Positions 56,669 through 64,000 of a stretch of DNA of 64,000 nucleotides are shown one piece after another. The DNA is from Bacteroides fragilis NCTC 9343. Its GTDB lineage: Bacteria > Bacteroidota > Bacteroidia > Bacteroidales > Bacteroidaceae. A program made the translations under genes and the position numbers. Position 1 is the first letter of the stretch. Every line of letters starts with the position of its first letter. The stretch spans positions 682,001 to 746,000 of the forward strand of contig NC_003228.3 of the NCBI RefSeq assembly GCF_000025985.1, written 5' to 3'. Below the pieces are notes generated by a model, which saw only the letters and a program-made list of their open reading frames with translations, did not search any database and was not told where the DNA came from.

Positions 56669-56777
56669 GTGTCAAAACCCACCACAAAAGACGCAGAGTA
56701 ACACTGAGCCGATTCTAAGTTGTTGATTATTCATAAAAAGACTCTGTGCTACTCTGTGGTGAAAAGAGTTTCGACAC
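56669..56777. repeat. Short dispersed inverted-repeat element, copy 2
   Basis: Ends GTGTCAAAAC (56669-56678) and GAGTTTCGACAC (56766-56777) form imperfect terminal inverted repeats. Inside, CACCACA...GCAGAGTAACACTGAG and ACTCTGTGCTACTCTGTGGTG form a second inverted pair. Copy 1 lies at 10382-10502. No coding potential is seen. Confidence 0.6.
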
Positions 56778-56914
56778 ATCTCTCGGAAGTGGATTTGTAG
56801 TTCTTTTTGTCAGTAATTAAGATGCGAACCGAGGAGCCTGCTTTGGCGAATGTCTCACTCACAATGTGCTGATAGATAGTATTGTACCAACGTGAAAATA
56901 CCTTTAAAACCAAA

Positions 56915-56985
56915 GCCCCGTTGGTTTCAAAGGAAAGGGGGCTTGGTTTTAAACCGATAGGCCTTAGGCTTTAAACCAACGGGGC
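56915..56985 (-). repeat. GC-rich palindrome downstream of the efflux operon
   Basis: GCCCCGTTGGTTT (56915-56927) and its exact inverse AAACCAACGGGGC (56973-56985) enclose further partial inverted pieces (AGCCCC/GGGGGCT, TAGGCCTTAGGC). It lies about 70 bases after the tolC-type gene, and on the minus strand TTTGGTTTT follows it, so it may terminate the operon. The sequence style differs from its surroundings. Confidence 0.6.
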
Positions 56986-57053
56986 GTATGTTTGTATGGG
57001 GAGGAGTGTAGACTTTTGTGGCTTATCCCACCCATTCTTCGGATATTCCCATT

Positions 57054-58379
57054 CTATTCCAGGTATTTCGTGATCTTTCCACTGATTTGTAAAAGTGAAA
57101 TCTCACATAACTTGGTATCGTATTCAGCCGAAAGTATGCGTTCTTCGGCATCCAGCAAACTTTTCTGCGCTTCCCGCATTTCGATACCCGAAAGGTTGCC
57201 TAGCATGTAGCGTTCCATAGCTATCTCGTGATTCTCTTTGGCGGCTACTAGATTCTGTCGTTCCAGTTTCAGCATTTGCAGATTATTCTGGTAGGCCTGC
57301 CACAGATTGCTAAGGTCTGCTTTAAGCCCTTGTTCCAGTTGTTCACGTTGAAGGCGGGCATTTTTTATGGCAATGCGTGCATTGTTCTTTTCGCGTCGGC
57401 GATTTCCATCGAAGATGTTGAAGCCTACCGTTACTCCCAAATTGGCTCCCAGATTACCTCTTTGGCTATTAGCGGCAATATCGTACTTATTGAAGGTATA
57501 TCCGTATCCGGTATTCATCTTCAGGTAAGGGTAGTTGCGCGAGTTTACTTTCTTATAGTCCAGCATGGCGAGCGTGTTGTTTTGTTCAGCTTTCAACAGT
57601 GACGCGTTCGTCAGTAAGGTAGCATTCCACAACTCTTCGAATCGAAGCCCGGCATTCACTTTTATAATGCTGTCTTCTATCACGAGCGGTTGATCCACAT
57701 CTTCGTTGGCCATCAGTTCGTTTAACTGGATGCGCGAGGTATGCAGCAATTCCTGTTGCTTCATGTATTTGGCGCTGTCGGCGTTGAAGTCCACTTTTGC
57801 CTGTTGATAGTCCAGACGGGAGAAGTTACCGATGTGGTAACGTTCTTCTACGATTCGCAGGCGCTCTTTCGACAAAGATACCGCATAACGGAAATTCTGC
57901 AAGCGGATTTTTTGCTGAACATAGTTGTAATATTCGGCTGCCAGATTGGCTATCAGGTCCTCGATGGCGATACGGGTATTGGTTTCTCCCTGTAGTTGCA
58001 GCTCTTTCAGTTTCTGGTAATTGGCTGTAATGTTAAAGCCATCGAAGATGGTCCAGTTCAAGTTCAGACCCACATTCAAGGTTTGGTCGAAGACACCGTT
58101 TTCTTTTACTGATTCTCCGGTGGCCCGGACCTTGGTATTAGTGTTGTCCACTGTCCCCTTGTATCCTGCCGTAAAATCGAGTGTCGGCAGATAGCCTGCG
58201 TTGCCCGGGGTGGCGTTGTTCCTGCTCACTTGCTCTTCATTGCGGACTATTTGCAGGGAGTAGTTATTCTGAAGTCCATACTCCAGGCAGGATTTCAGGG
58301 TATATATTTGTGGCTGCTGTGCCTGCATGGCAAAAGGAGCACAGCACAATGCTATGATAGATAAGACGATCTGTTTCAT
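57054..58379 (-). CDS. TolC family outer-membrane efflux channel
   Basis: The 441-residue protein has a signal peptide (IIALCCAPFAMQAQ), then two repeats of long helices and barrel strands typical of TolC/OprM: YTLKSCLEYGLQNNYSLQIV at the start, LNLNWTIFDGFNITANY and VTVGFNIFDGNRRR at equivalent points, and heptad-rich helices between. Trimers form the outer-membrane exit duct. It overlaps the RND pump gene by four bases (ATGA), so the two are translationally coupled. Length is normal for Bacteroides members. Confidence 0.93.
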   Translation of the reverse strand: MKQIVLSIIALCCAPFAMQAQQPQIYTLKSCLEYGLQNNYSLQIVRNEEQVSRNNATPGNAGYLPTLDFTAGYKGTVDNTNTKVRATGESVKENGVFDQTLNVGLNLNWTIFDGFNITANYQKLKELQLQGETNTRIAIEDLIANLAAEYYNYVQQKIRLQNFRYAVSLSKERLRIVEERYHIGNFSRLDYQQAKVDFNADSAKYMKQQELLHTSRIQLNELMANEDVDQPLVIEDSIIKVNAGLRFEELWNATLLTNASLLKAEQNNTLAMLDYKKVNSRNYPYLKMNTGYGYTFNKYDIAANSQRGNLGANLGVTVGFNIFDGNRRREKNNARIAIKNARLQREQLEQGLKADLSNLWQAYQNNLQMLKLERQNLVAAKENHEIAMERYMLGNLSGIEMREAQKSLLDAEERILSAEYDTKLCEISLLQISGKITKYLE

Positions 58380-61300
58380 TCTTGCTTTAATTTATTACTT
58401 CGGTTCGTCGAAATATAACTGTAAATGGCAGGTACGATGTACATGGTCAGCAGGGTAGATACCAACATACCTCCCACTACAGCCGTACCCATTGCGATAC
58501 GTTGGTTGCAACCTTCACCCGAGGCGAAAGCCAGCGGGATTAATCCCAGGATGGTAGAAGCACTTGTCATCAGGATAGGACGCAGGCGTTGTAACGCCGC
58601 ATCTTTGATGGCTGTCATCTTATCCTCACCCGTTTCTTGTTTCAGGTTGGCAAACTCTACGATCAGGATACCGTTTTTAGCCACCAGTCCAATCAGCATA
58701 ATAATGCCGATCTGGCTGAAGATGTTCATTGTGATACCTCCAAAATACATGAATACCAATGCGCCTGCAATAGCCAGGGGGACGGTCAGCATAATGATCA
58801 GCGGGTCTTTGAAACTCTCGAACTGTGCTGCCAGGATCAGGTAAATCAGTACAATGGCCAGAATAAAAGCAAACATCAGACTTGAAGAACTCTCGCGATA
58901 TTCTTTCGAATCACCGGTCAATGCTGTGCGGAACGTGTCGTCCAGCGTCTCTTTGGCTATCTTGTCCATTTCGTCCAATCCTTGTCCGATGGTTTTTCCT
59001 TCGGCCAGTCCGGCGGAAACAGTGGCCGAAACGAAACGATTGTAACGATACAGTTTCGGAGGCGCGATGCCACCGGTCAGTTCAATCAGGTTGTCCAATT
59101 GCACCATATCTCCTTTGTCACTACGAATGTAGATCGATTTCAGATTGGCAGGTGTGTTACGTTGCTGGCGGTTGATTTCTCCTAAGATCTCATATTGCTT
59201 GCCGTTCATATAGAAGTAGCCCATTCGCTGTCCGCTCAGACCGTATTGCAGGGTCTGTGCGATGTTACGTGTACTTACCCCCATGATGCTGGCTTTGTCG
59301 CGATTGATATTGATACGTGCCTCCGGTTTGCTGAACTTCAGGTCTACGTCTGCCATCTGGAATACCGGGTTCTCGTAAACCTTCGCCATGAACTTGGGCA
59401 GTACTTCCTGTAGCTTTTCGATATTAGTGGCCTGCAATACGTATTGGACGGGCATACCGCCACGCCGTCCGCCAAAAGAAGATGACTGCTGGACGAATGA
59501 ACGCGCCATCGTCTTTTTCTGTACTGCTGCCGACAATTTTTCAGCTACATCCATCTGGGTGTAGTCACGGTCTTTCATGTCTTTCAGCGTGATGCGCACA
59601 TTACCGCTACCACTCGATACACGGGCGGTTACCGATTCGGCATCCGGTACAATCGAGTCTACGAGGTCATTGATGTCTTCCGTATAGTCCCGGATGTATT
59701 CATAGGTCACACCTTCGGCTCCACGGGTATTGATACTGATTTGTGAACGGTCTTCCAACGGAGCCATTTCTGCCGGGATGTAATTCCACAAGAAGGCAAT
59801 GATGCCAATGGTAATTGCTACAAAAGGCAGGGCAATCCAACGTTTATGGAGGAAAACAGCCAGTGAACGACTGTAGAGGCGGTTCATTCCTTCGAAGAAA
59901 GGTTCTGTTTTCAGATAGAACCAGTTCTGTTTCTCCCGTTTTACCAGTAACTTGGTGGCTAGCATCGGAGTAAAGGTCAGAGCCGCAAAAGAGGAGATGA
60001 TAACCGAACCGGAAATAACAATACTAAATTCACGGAACAGTCGTCCTGTCATCCCCTCCATAAAGACGATGGGGAAGAATACGGCAACCAGCGTAATGGT
60101 GGTAGAGATGACAGCGAAGAAAATCTCTTTAGCCCCTTCGATGCCGGCCTCTTTCGGAGGCATACCTTTCTCAATGCGGACATAGATGTTTTCCGTCATT
60201 ACGATAGCGTCGTCCACCACCAGACCCACTGCCAGCACAACAGCCAGCATGGAGAGCACGTTGATGGAGAAGTCCGCCAGATACATAACGAAGAAAGCAC
60301 CGATCAACGATACCGGAATCACGATGCAGGGAACCAGCGTAACACGCCAGTCGCGCAGAAAAAGGAAGATAATAATGATAACTAGGATGAAAGCTACGTA
60401 AACGGTTTCTTTCACTTCGCTGATAGAGGCACGGATGAATTTGGTGTTATCGAATCCGTAAGAATACTTCACGTCTTCCGGGAGGTCCTTCTGCATCTTC
60501 TCCATGCGTTCATATACCGCATCGGCTATCTTTATATGGTTGGCACCCGGCTGGGGGATTACAACGATTCCCACCATGGGTACACCATTCATCTTCATGT
60601 AGCTTTTGATGTCGGCAGGGCCCAGTTCGGCTCGTCCGATATCACTGAAACGGATGATGCGGTCGTTCTCTTCTTTGACGATCAGGTTGTTGAACTCTTC
60701 TGCAGTGTGCATCAGTCCCAAAGTACGGATGGTAAGTTCTGTTGTATTTCCTTCGATACTACCTGAAGGGAGTTCCACGTTCTCTTTGTCTACCGCATTC
60801 TTCACGTCGATAGGAGTGATCCCGTAACCGGACATCTTGATGGGGTCGAGCCATAAACGCATGGAGTATCGTTTCTCTCCCCAAATGGAGACACTACTTA
60901 CGTCAGAGATCGTTTGCAACTGTTCTTTTACAGTCAGGTCGGCAATTTCACTGAGTTCCAGCAAAGAACGTTTGTCGCTTTGCAAAGCCACCATAAGGAT
61001 AGGGGTGGCATCGGCGTCGGCTTTCGATACGGTAGGAGGGTCGCAGTCGCGCGGGAGATAACGTTGGGCGCGTGATACCTTGTCACGCACGTCATTGGCA
61101 GCTGTTTCCAGGTCGACGGAAAGCTCAAACTCTACCGTGATACGGCTTTGTCCCTGCTGACTGACACTGGAGAGTGAGCGGATGCCCGGAATACCATTGA
61201 TGTTCTGTTCCAGGGGTTCGGTGATCTGATTCTCGATGACATCGGCATTTGCACCCGGATAGGAGCAGGACACCGAAATAATAGGGTTATCTACGGATGG

Positions 61301-61411
61301 ATACTCCCGGACACCCAGGTAGTTGTACCCGATCAGTCCAAAGAGCAAAATGATGATGGTCAGTACCGTTGAGAGTACTGGCCGTCGTATACTTAATTCG
61401 GATATATTCAT
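58376..61411 (-). CDS. RND (HAE1-type) efflux pump, inner-membrane subunit
   Basis: The 1011-residue protein starts MNISELSIRRPVLSTVLTIII and has 12 membrane segments in two halves, each with a large periplasmic loop. Motifs are VDNPIISVSCSYPGANADVIE, the proton-relay Asp400-Asp401 in VGLVVDDAIVMTENIYVR, FFPIVFMEGMTGRLFREF, and GLVAKNGILIVEFAN in the second half. It extrudes hydrophobic or amphipathic compounds by proton antiport together with the adaptor and TolC proteins encoded on either side. Substrates are not predictable; relatives in B. fragilis are the BmeB pumps. Confidence 0.95.
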   Translation of the reverse strand: MNISELSIRRPVLSTVLTIIILLFGLIGYNYLGVREYPSVDNPIISVSCSYPGANADVIENQITEPLEQNINGIPGIRSLSSVSQQGQSRITVEFELSVDLETAANDVRDKVSRAQRYLPRDCDPPTVSKADADATPILMVALQSDKRSLLELSEIADLTVKEQLQTISDVSSVSIWGEKRYSMRLWLDPIKMSGYGITPIDVKNAVDKENVELPSGSIEGNTTELTIRTLGLMHTAEEFNNLIVKEENDRIIRFSDIGRAELGPADIKSYMKMNGVPMVGIVVIPQPGANHIKIADAVYERMEKMQKDLPEDVKYSYGFDNTKFIRASISEVKETVYVAFILVIIIIFLFLRDWRVTLVPCIVIPVSLIGAFFVMYLADFSINVLSMLAVVLAVGLVVDDAIVMTENIYVRIEKGMPPKEAGIEGAKEIFFAVISTTITLVAVFFPIVFMEGMTGRLFREFSIVISGSVIISSFAALTFTPMLATKLLVKREKQNWFYLKTEPFFEGMNRLYSRSLAVFLHKRWIALPFVAITIGIIAFLWNYIPAEMAPLEDRSQISINTRGAEGVTYEYIRDYTEDINDLVDSIVPDAESVTARVSSGSGNVRITLKDMKDRDYTQMDVAEKLSAAVQKKTMARSFVQQSSSFGGRRGGMPVQYVLQATNIEKLQEVLPKFMAKVYENPVFQMADVDLKFSKPEARININRDKASIMGVSTRNIAQTLQYGLSGQRMGYFYMNGKQYEILGEINRQQRNTPANLKSIYIRSDKGDMVQLDNLIELTGGIAPPKLYRYNRFVSATVSAGLAEGKTIGQGLDEMDKIAKETLDDTFRTALTGDSKEYRESSSSLMFAFILAIVLIYLILAAQFESFKDPLIIMLTVPLAIAGALVFMYFGGITMNIFSQIGIIMLIGLVAKNGILIVEFANLKQETGEDKMTAIKDAALQRLRPILMTSASTILGLIPLAFASGEGCNQRIAMGTAVVGGMLVSTLLTMYIVPAIYSYISTNRSNKLKQE

Positions 61412-61425
61412 AAGGCGGTCGGGAG

Positions 61426-62508
61426 TTAATTGATATTATCCAGTGTGACAGGTAATCCTGTACGGAGTTGAAGGGTTCCCGAAGTGATGATGGTATCACC
61501 CATTTGTAGGCCCTTTATGACTTGTACTTCAGCTTCGGTACGGATACCTGCGGTTATTTCTACCGGTTCGGCTTTACCCGATTTATAGAGGAATACTTTA
61601 TCCTTACCCATCTCAGGTACGATGGACTCCGATGGGATGGCGATGGCATTCGGGATTTCTTCTTTTTTCAGTTGGATGCTGGCGTAACGTCCCGGTAGTA
61701 TTGCCCCGTTACTGTTAGCATACAGTGCACGAACGGTCAGTGTACGAGTAGACTGATCGATTCGTGATTCGGTGGCATATACCTTTGCGGGGAAAGAGCT
61801 TAACTTTCCTTCCAGTTCGAAGTTGAGGTTAGTTCCCTTTTTTACCTGACTGGCATAACGCTCGGGTACGGAAAACTCTATTTTCAGAGGAATGATTTTT
61901 GTCAGTTTGGCTACGATGGTAGTAGGTGAAGCATAAGAGCCGACGCTGACCTGCCGGAGTCCGATCACCCCGTCGAAGGGTGCGCGAAGTTCGGTCATGG
62001 CAATATTCGCTTTTACCAAATCAATATCTGCATTCAGGGTGGCCAGTTCCGTTTTTACCTGCTCGTAAGCTTCCTTACTGACGGCATCCCGTTCGAGCAA
62101 AGCATTTTGGCGGAACACACGGTCTTCGGCAAGTTTTAGTTGAGCTACAAGACGTTGCAACTGGGCCTGTAATTGCCGGTCGTTCACTTTTGCCAGTAGT
62201 TGTCCTTTCTTTACGGTTGTTCCTTCGTCAAAGTTGATCTCAACAATTTTTCCCGAAGTCTCAAAAGAAAGATCCACCTCCTCGTCAGGCATCAAGCTAC
62301 CGCTGATTTGAATCTGGTCTGTCAGCAATTGTGGTTTTATGATTTTGGCGTTTACGTTCAGAACCCTTTTATTGATCTGTTTGCCTGTCATCACTTTGTC
62401 GGCTGCTGCCAACTCTTCATTTGCTTTAGGAAGTCGGGAGTAAATTCCCCAACCTATCAGTCCGGCGCCAACCAAGATGACGATGCCCCATTTTACCTTT
62501 TTATCCAT
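61426..62508 (-). CDS. RND efflux periplasmic adaptor (membrane fusion protein)
   Basis: The 360-residue protein has one N-terminal membrane anchor (VKWGIVILVGAGLIGWGIY), a split lipoyl domain (VEINFDEGTTVKKGQLLAKV and ELRAPFDGVIGLRQVSVGSY), a short helical hairpin between, and beta-barrel and membrane-proximal domains (LPGRYASIQLKKEEIPNAIA, KGLQMGDTIITSG). It links the inner-membrane pump to the outer-membrane channel. It is first in a three-gene operon, 14 bases ahead of the pump gene. Confidence 0.94.
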   Translation of the reverse strand: MDKKVKWGIVILVGAGLIGWGIYSRLPKANEELAAADKVMTGKQINKRVLNVNAKIIKPQLLTDQIQISGSLMPDEEVDLSFETSGKIVEINFDEGTTVKKGQLLAKVNDRQLQAQLQRLVAQLKLAEDRVFRQNALLERDAVSKEAYEQVKTELATLNADIDLVKANIAMTELRAPFDGVIGLRQVSVGSYASPTTIVAKLTKIIPLKIEFSVPERYASQVKKGTNLNFELEGKLSSFPAKVYATESRIDQSTRTLTVRALYANSNGAILPGRYASIQLKKEEIPNAIAIPSESIVPEMGKDKVFLYKSGKAEPVEITAGIRTEAEVQVIKGLQMGDTIITSGTLQLRTGLPVTLDNIN

Positions 62509-62611
62509 GTCTTAGTATTAGTATATGTCTGTTCTAAGGTTAGACTAAGAGGGTGGGAAAAGGTTTAATCGGAAAATTAAAATATAGATTTATTTTTTGT
62601 GTTAAGGTGTC

Positions 62612-63925
62612 TTATTGATTATGTTTTCTTAATCTGTGATCAAAAATGGCCCGTAATGGATTGAAAAAACGCATTAATAAACTCAAATCGTCTGTTAGGA
62701 TTTCAGCATCTCCTTTCAGTTGTTGCACTTTAGGAAGTCTTTTCCCGTAAGACGTAATAAGTCCTTTATCTAAAACTACGTCTGCACTATATAATAGTTC
62801 ATTAGGAACTTCTGATATTTTGGATAGATGACCCACTAACATTCCGAACTCTTGATATGGATAATTTTGTAACTTGATGTTGACTTGTTGTCCTTCTTTT
62901 ATCTTTCCCGAATTTTGTATGGGAAATTGTAGTCTGGCTTTTGTTGTCATAGAATCAATGGGAACAACAGAAAAAATAAGCTCACCTGATTTGACGTTTT
63001 GATTCTTACTCCAATATGTAGTAAAACTTACTTTACCATCTATAGGGGTAGTAATTAAATAATTTTGTTTCCAAGTTTCCGTTTGCGCTTTTAATAAGTG
63101 CGTGCTTTGTAGAAGTTTATTTGTTAGCTCCTGCCTGTCGGTGTTATGCTTTAATTCTATTTTTTTTAGATCAGAGCGTAGTTGTTTTAATGAGGATTTA
63201 ATGTTCAATATGTTGACTTCCATATCTACAAGTGAAGATTGGAACTGAAGCCTGTTTTGGTGTCTTTGTTCTATTTCACTTTCAGAAATGACTTCCTTTA
63301 CAAACAGAATGGAATCTCGTTGATATTCTTTGTCTGCAAGTCTGATTTGTGTTTTTAAAAGTTCTCTCTTTCTATTCTCTTGTACTAATAATTGCTTTTG
63401 TGCCTGCTTTTTTTCTTGTAATGACAATACTTCTTCTTCAAATAGTCCGGAATGTAGAAAATTGTATAGCTCAGTATAATTGAGCTTAAGATCAGCATAG
63501 CGTCCCTGTACTTCTCCTAATTCAAGATCATTGCGCAAAAAATCGGGTTCGGGAATTACTGAAAGGCTATCTTTTCCAATTGTGTTTTCTAGGACTGTAA
63601 TGTAATGATCTAAAATTTTCATGTCTTTCCATTGTGCTGGTGACTCTAATATGGCAAGGACTTGTCCTTTTGTTATACTTTCTCCTTCTTCTGTGAATAT
63701 GATTTCTATTTTTCCATTTACTTTGGAAATTAGATTTGCTGGCGGATTTATGGTTGTAATTTCAACTGTAGCAGGTACAATATCTGGATATCTTATAAAT
63801 CCAGAAACGGAAATAACCAGTAAAAGAAAAACGAAGAAAATGGTTATTCCCCATCTTAATATCCACGTAGGACGATAGTTGTACAACTGGTCTCTATAGA
63901 CTTGGCGTAACTGAATTTTTGACAT
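62612..63925 (-). CDS. HlyD-family secretion adaptor (type I/bacteriocin-exporter type)
   Basis: The 437-residue protein has one membrane span (about 24-46: WGITIFFVFLLLVISVSGFI), a lipoyl half-motif (LISKVNGKIEIIFTEEGESITKGQVLAIL), a long coiled-coil hairpin (about 130-270), the second lipoyl half (YLITTPIDGKVSFTTYW) and a beta-barrel domain. This long form pairs with peptidase-containing ABC exporters rather than RND pumps. The partner gene should lie upstream, beyond the right edge. It has lower G+C than the RND operon, from which it is separated by 103 bases. Confidence 0.88.
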   Translation of the reverse strand: MSKIQLRQVYRDQLYNYRPTWILRWGITIFFVFLLLVISVSGFIRYPDIVPATVEITTINPPANLISKVNGKIEIIFTEEGESITKGQVLAILESPAQWKDMKILDHYITVLENTIGKDSLSVIPEPDFLRNDLELGEVQGRYADLKLNYTELYNFLHSGLFEEEVLSLQEKKQAQKQLLVQENRKRELLKTQIRLADKEYQRDSILFVKEVISESEIEQRHQNRLQFQSSLVDMEVNILNIKSSLKQLRSDLKKIELKHNTDRQELTNKLLQSTHLLKAQTETWKQNYLITTPIDGKVSFTTYWSKNQNVKSGELIFSVVPIDSMTTKARLQFPIQNSGKIKEGQQVNIKLQNYPYQEFGMLVGHLSKISEVPNELLYSADVVLDKGLITSYGKRLPKVQQLKGDAEILTDDLSLLMRFFNPLRAIFDHRLRKHNQ

Positions 63926-64000
63926 GATGTATTATTTTATCCAATCTCTAATTGACTAGAAATTAGGTCGTAATATATTCCTTTTAAATTTATAAGTTCT

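Noticed and set aside
1..64000. CRISPR array, prophage or insertion sequence
   Set aside because: No regular repeat-spacer series, no phage structural genes and no transposase frame were seen on either strand.

Overview
The window looks like chromosomal DNA of a Bacteroides species, most likely of the B. fragilis group. The reasons are the SusC/SusD outer-membrane pairs, promoters of the Bacteroides type (a TTTG-like box, a gap of about 20 bases, then TAnnTTTG), lipoprotein signal peptides ending in S-C, and a gene content (collagen-adhesin family lipoprotein, DUF4954 protein, class I fumarase) typical of that group. Species assignment is inference; no rRNA is present.

Layout. 1-10344 (+): the right part of a polysaccharide utilisation locus: truncated SusC, SusD, GH2, GH35 and GH43 enzymes. 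10382-16249: a small DUF4250 gene, then a probable ferric-siderophore locus (surface lipoprotein, TonB-dependent receptor, a 52-codon methyltransferase-like remnant) divergent from a PchR-like AraC regulator, then tRNA-Lys. 16344-22059: housekeeping genes (AI-2E family permease, thymidine kinase, rsmI, a Cbp1-like lipoprotein, a HAD phosphatase, a MarC protein). 22163-43308: a SusC/SusD shufflon. 43425-54766: hflX, DUF4954, M1 aminopeptidase, fumarase, acyltransferase, GH89. 54859-63925 (-): amino acid permease, an RND efflux operon (adaptor, pump, TolC), and a HlyD-type adaptor at the edge.

The most interesting system is the shufflon. Four SusC/SusD cassettes surround one tyrosine recombinase: A (22163-26736, -), B (27232-31599, -), C (33846-38413, +) and D (38955-43308, +). 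Only C has a promoter, signal peptide and N-terminal domain. A, B and D begin abruptly at a shared site built on a 19-base palindrome (TCTGCAAAGACTTTGCAGA), and the same site lies in frame at codons 68-76 of C. The recombinase and the promoter-plus-leader form one block between the B and C sites. Inverting this block would join the leader in frame to B or A, and a second inversion would reach D. The cell could thus express one receptor/lipoprotein pair at a time. A SusC/SusD inversion system of this type, run by a tyrosine recombinase, is known in B. fragilis, so the principle is described. The conserved flanks of the silent sites and the 26-base-arm hairpin that travels with the recombinase are details worth checking.

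Other points to check are a short dispersed inverted-repeat element (10382-10502 and 56669-56777), a possible ~65-nt promoter-to-terminator transcript at 49286-49359, and a GC-rich palindrome at 56915-56985.
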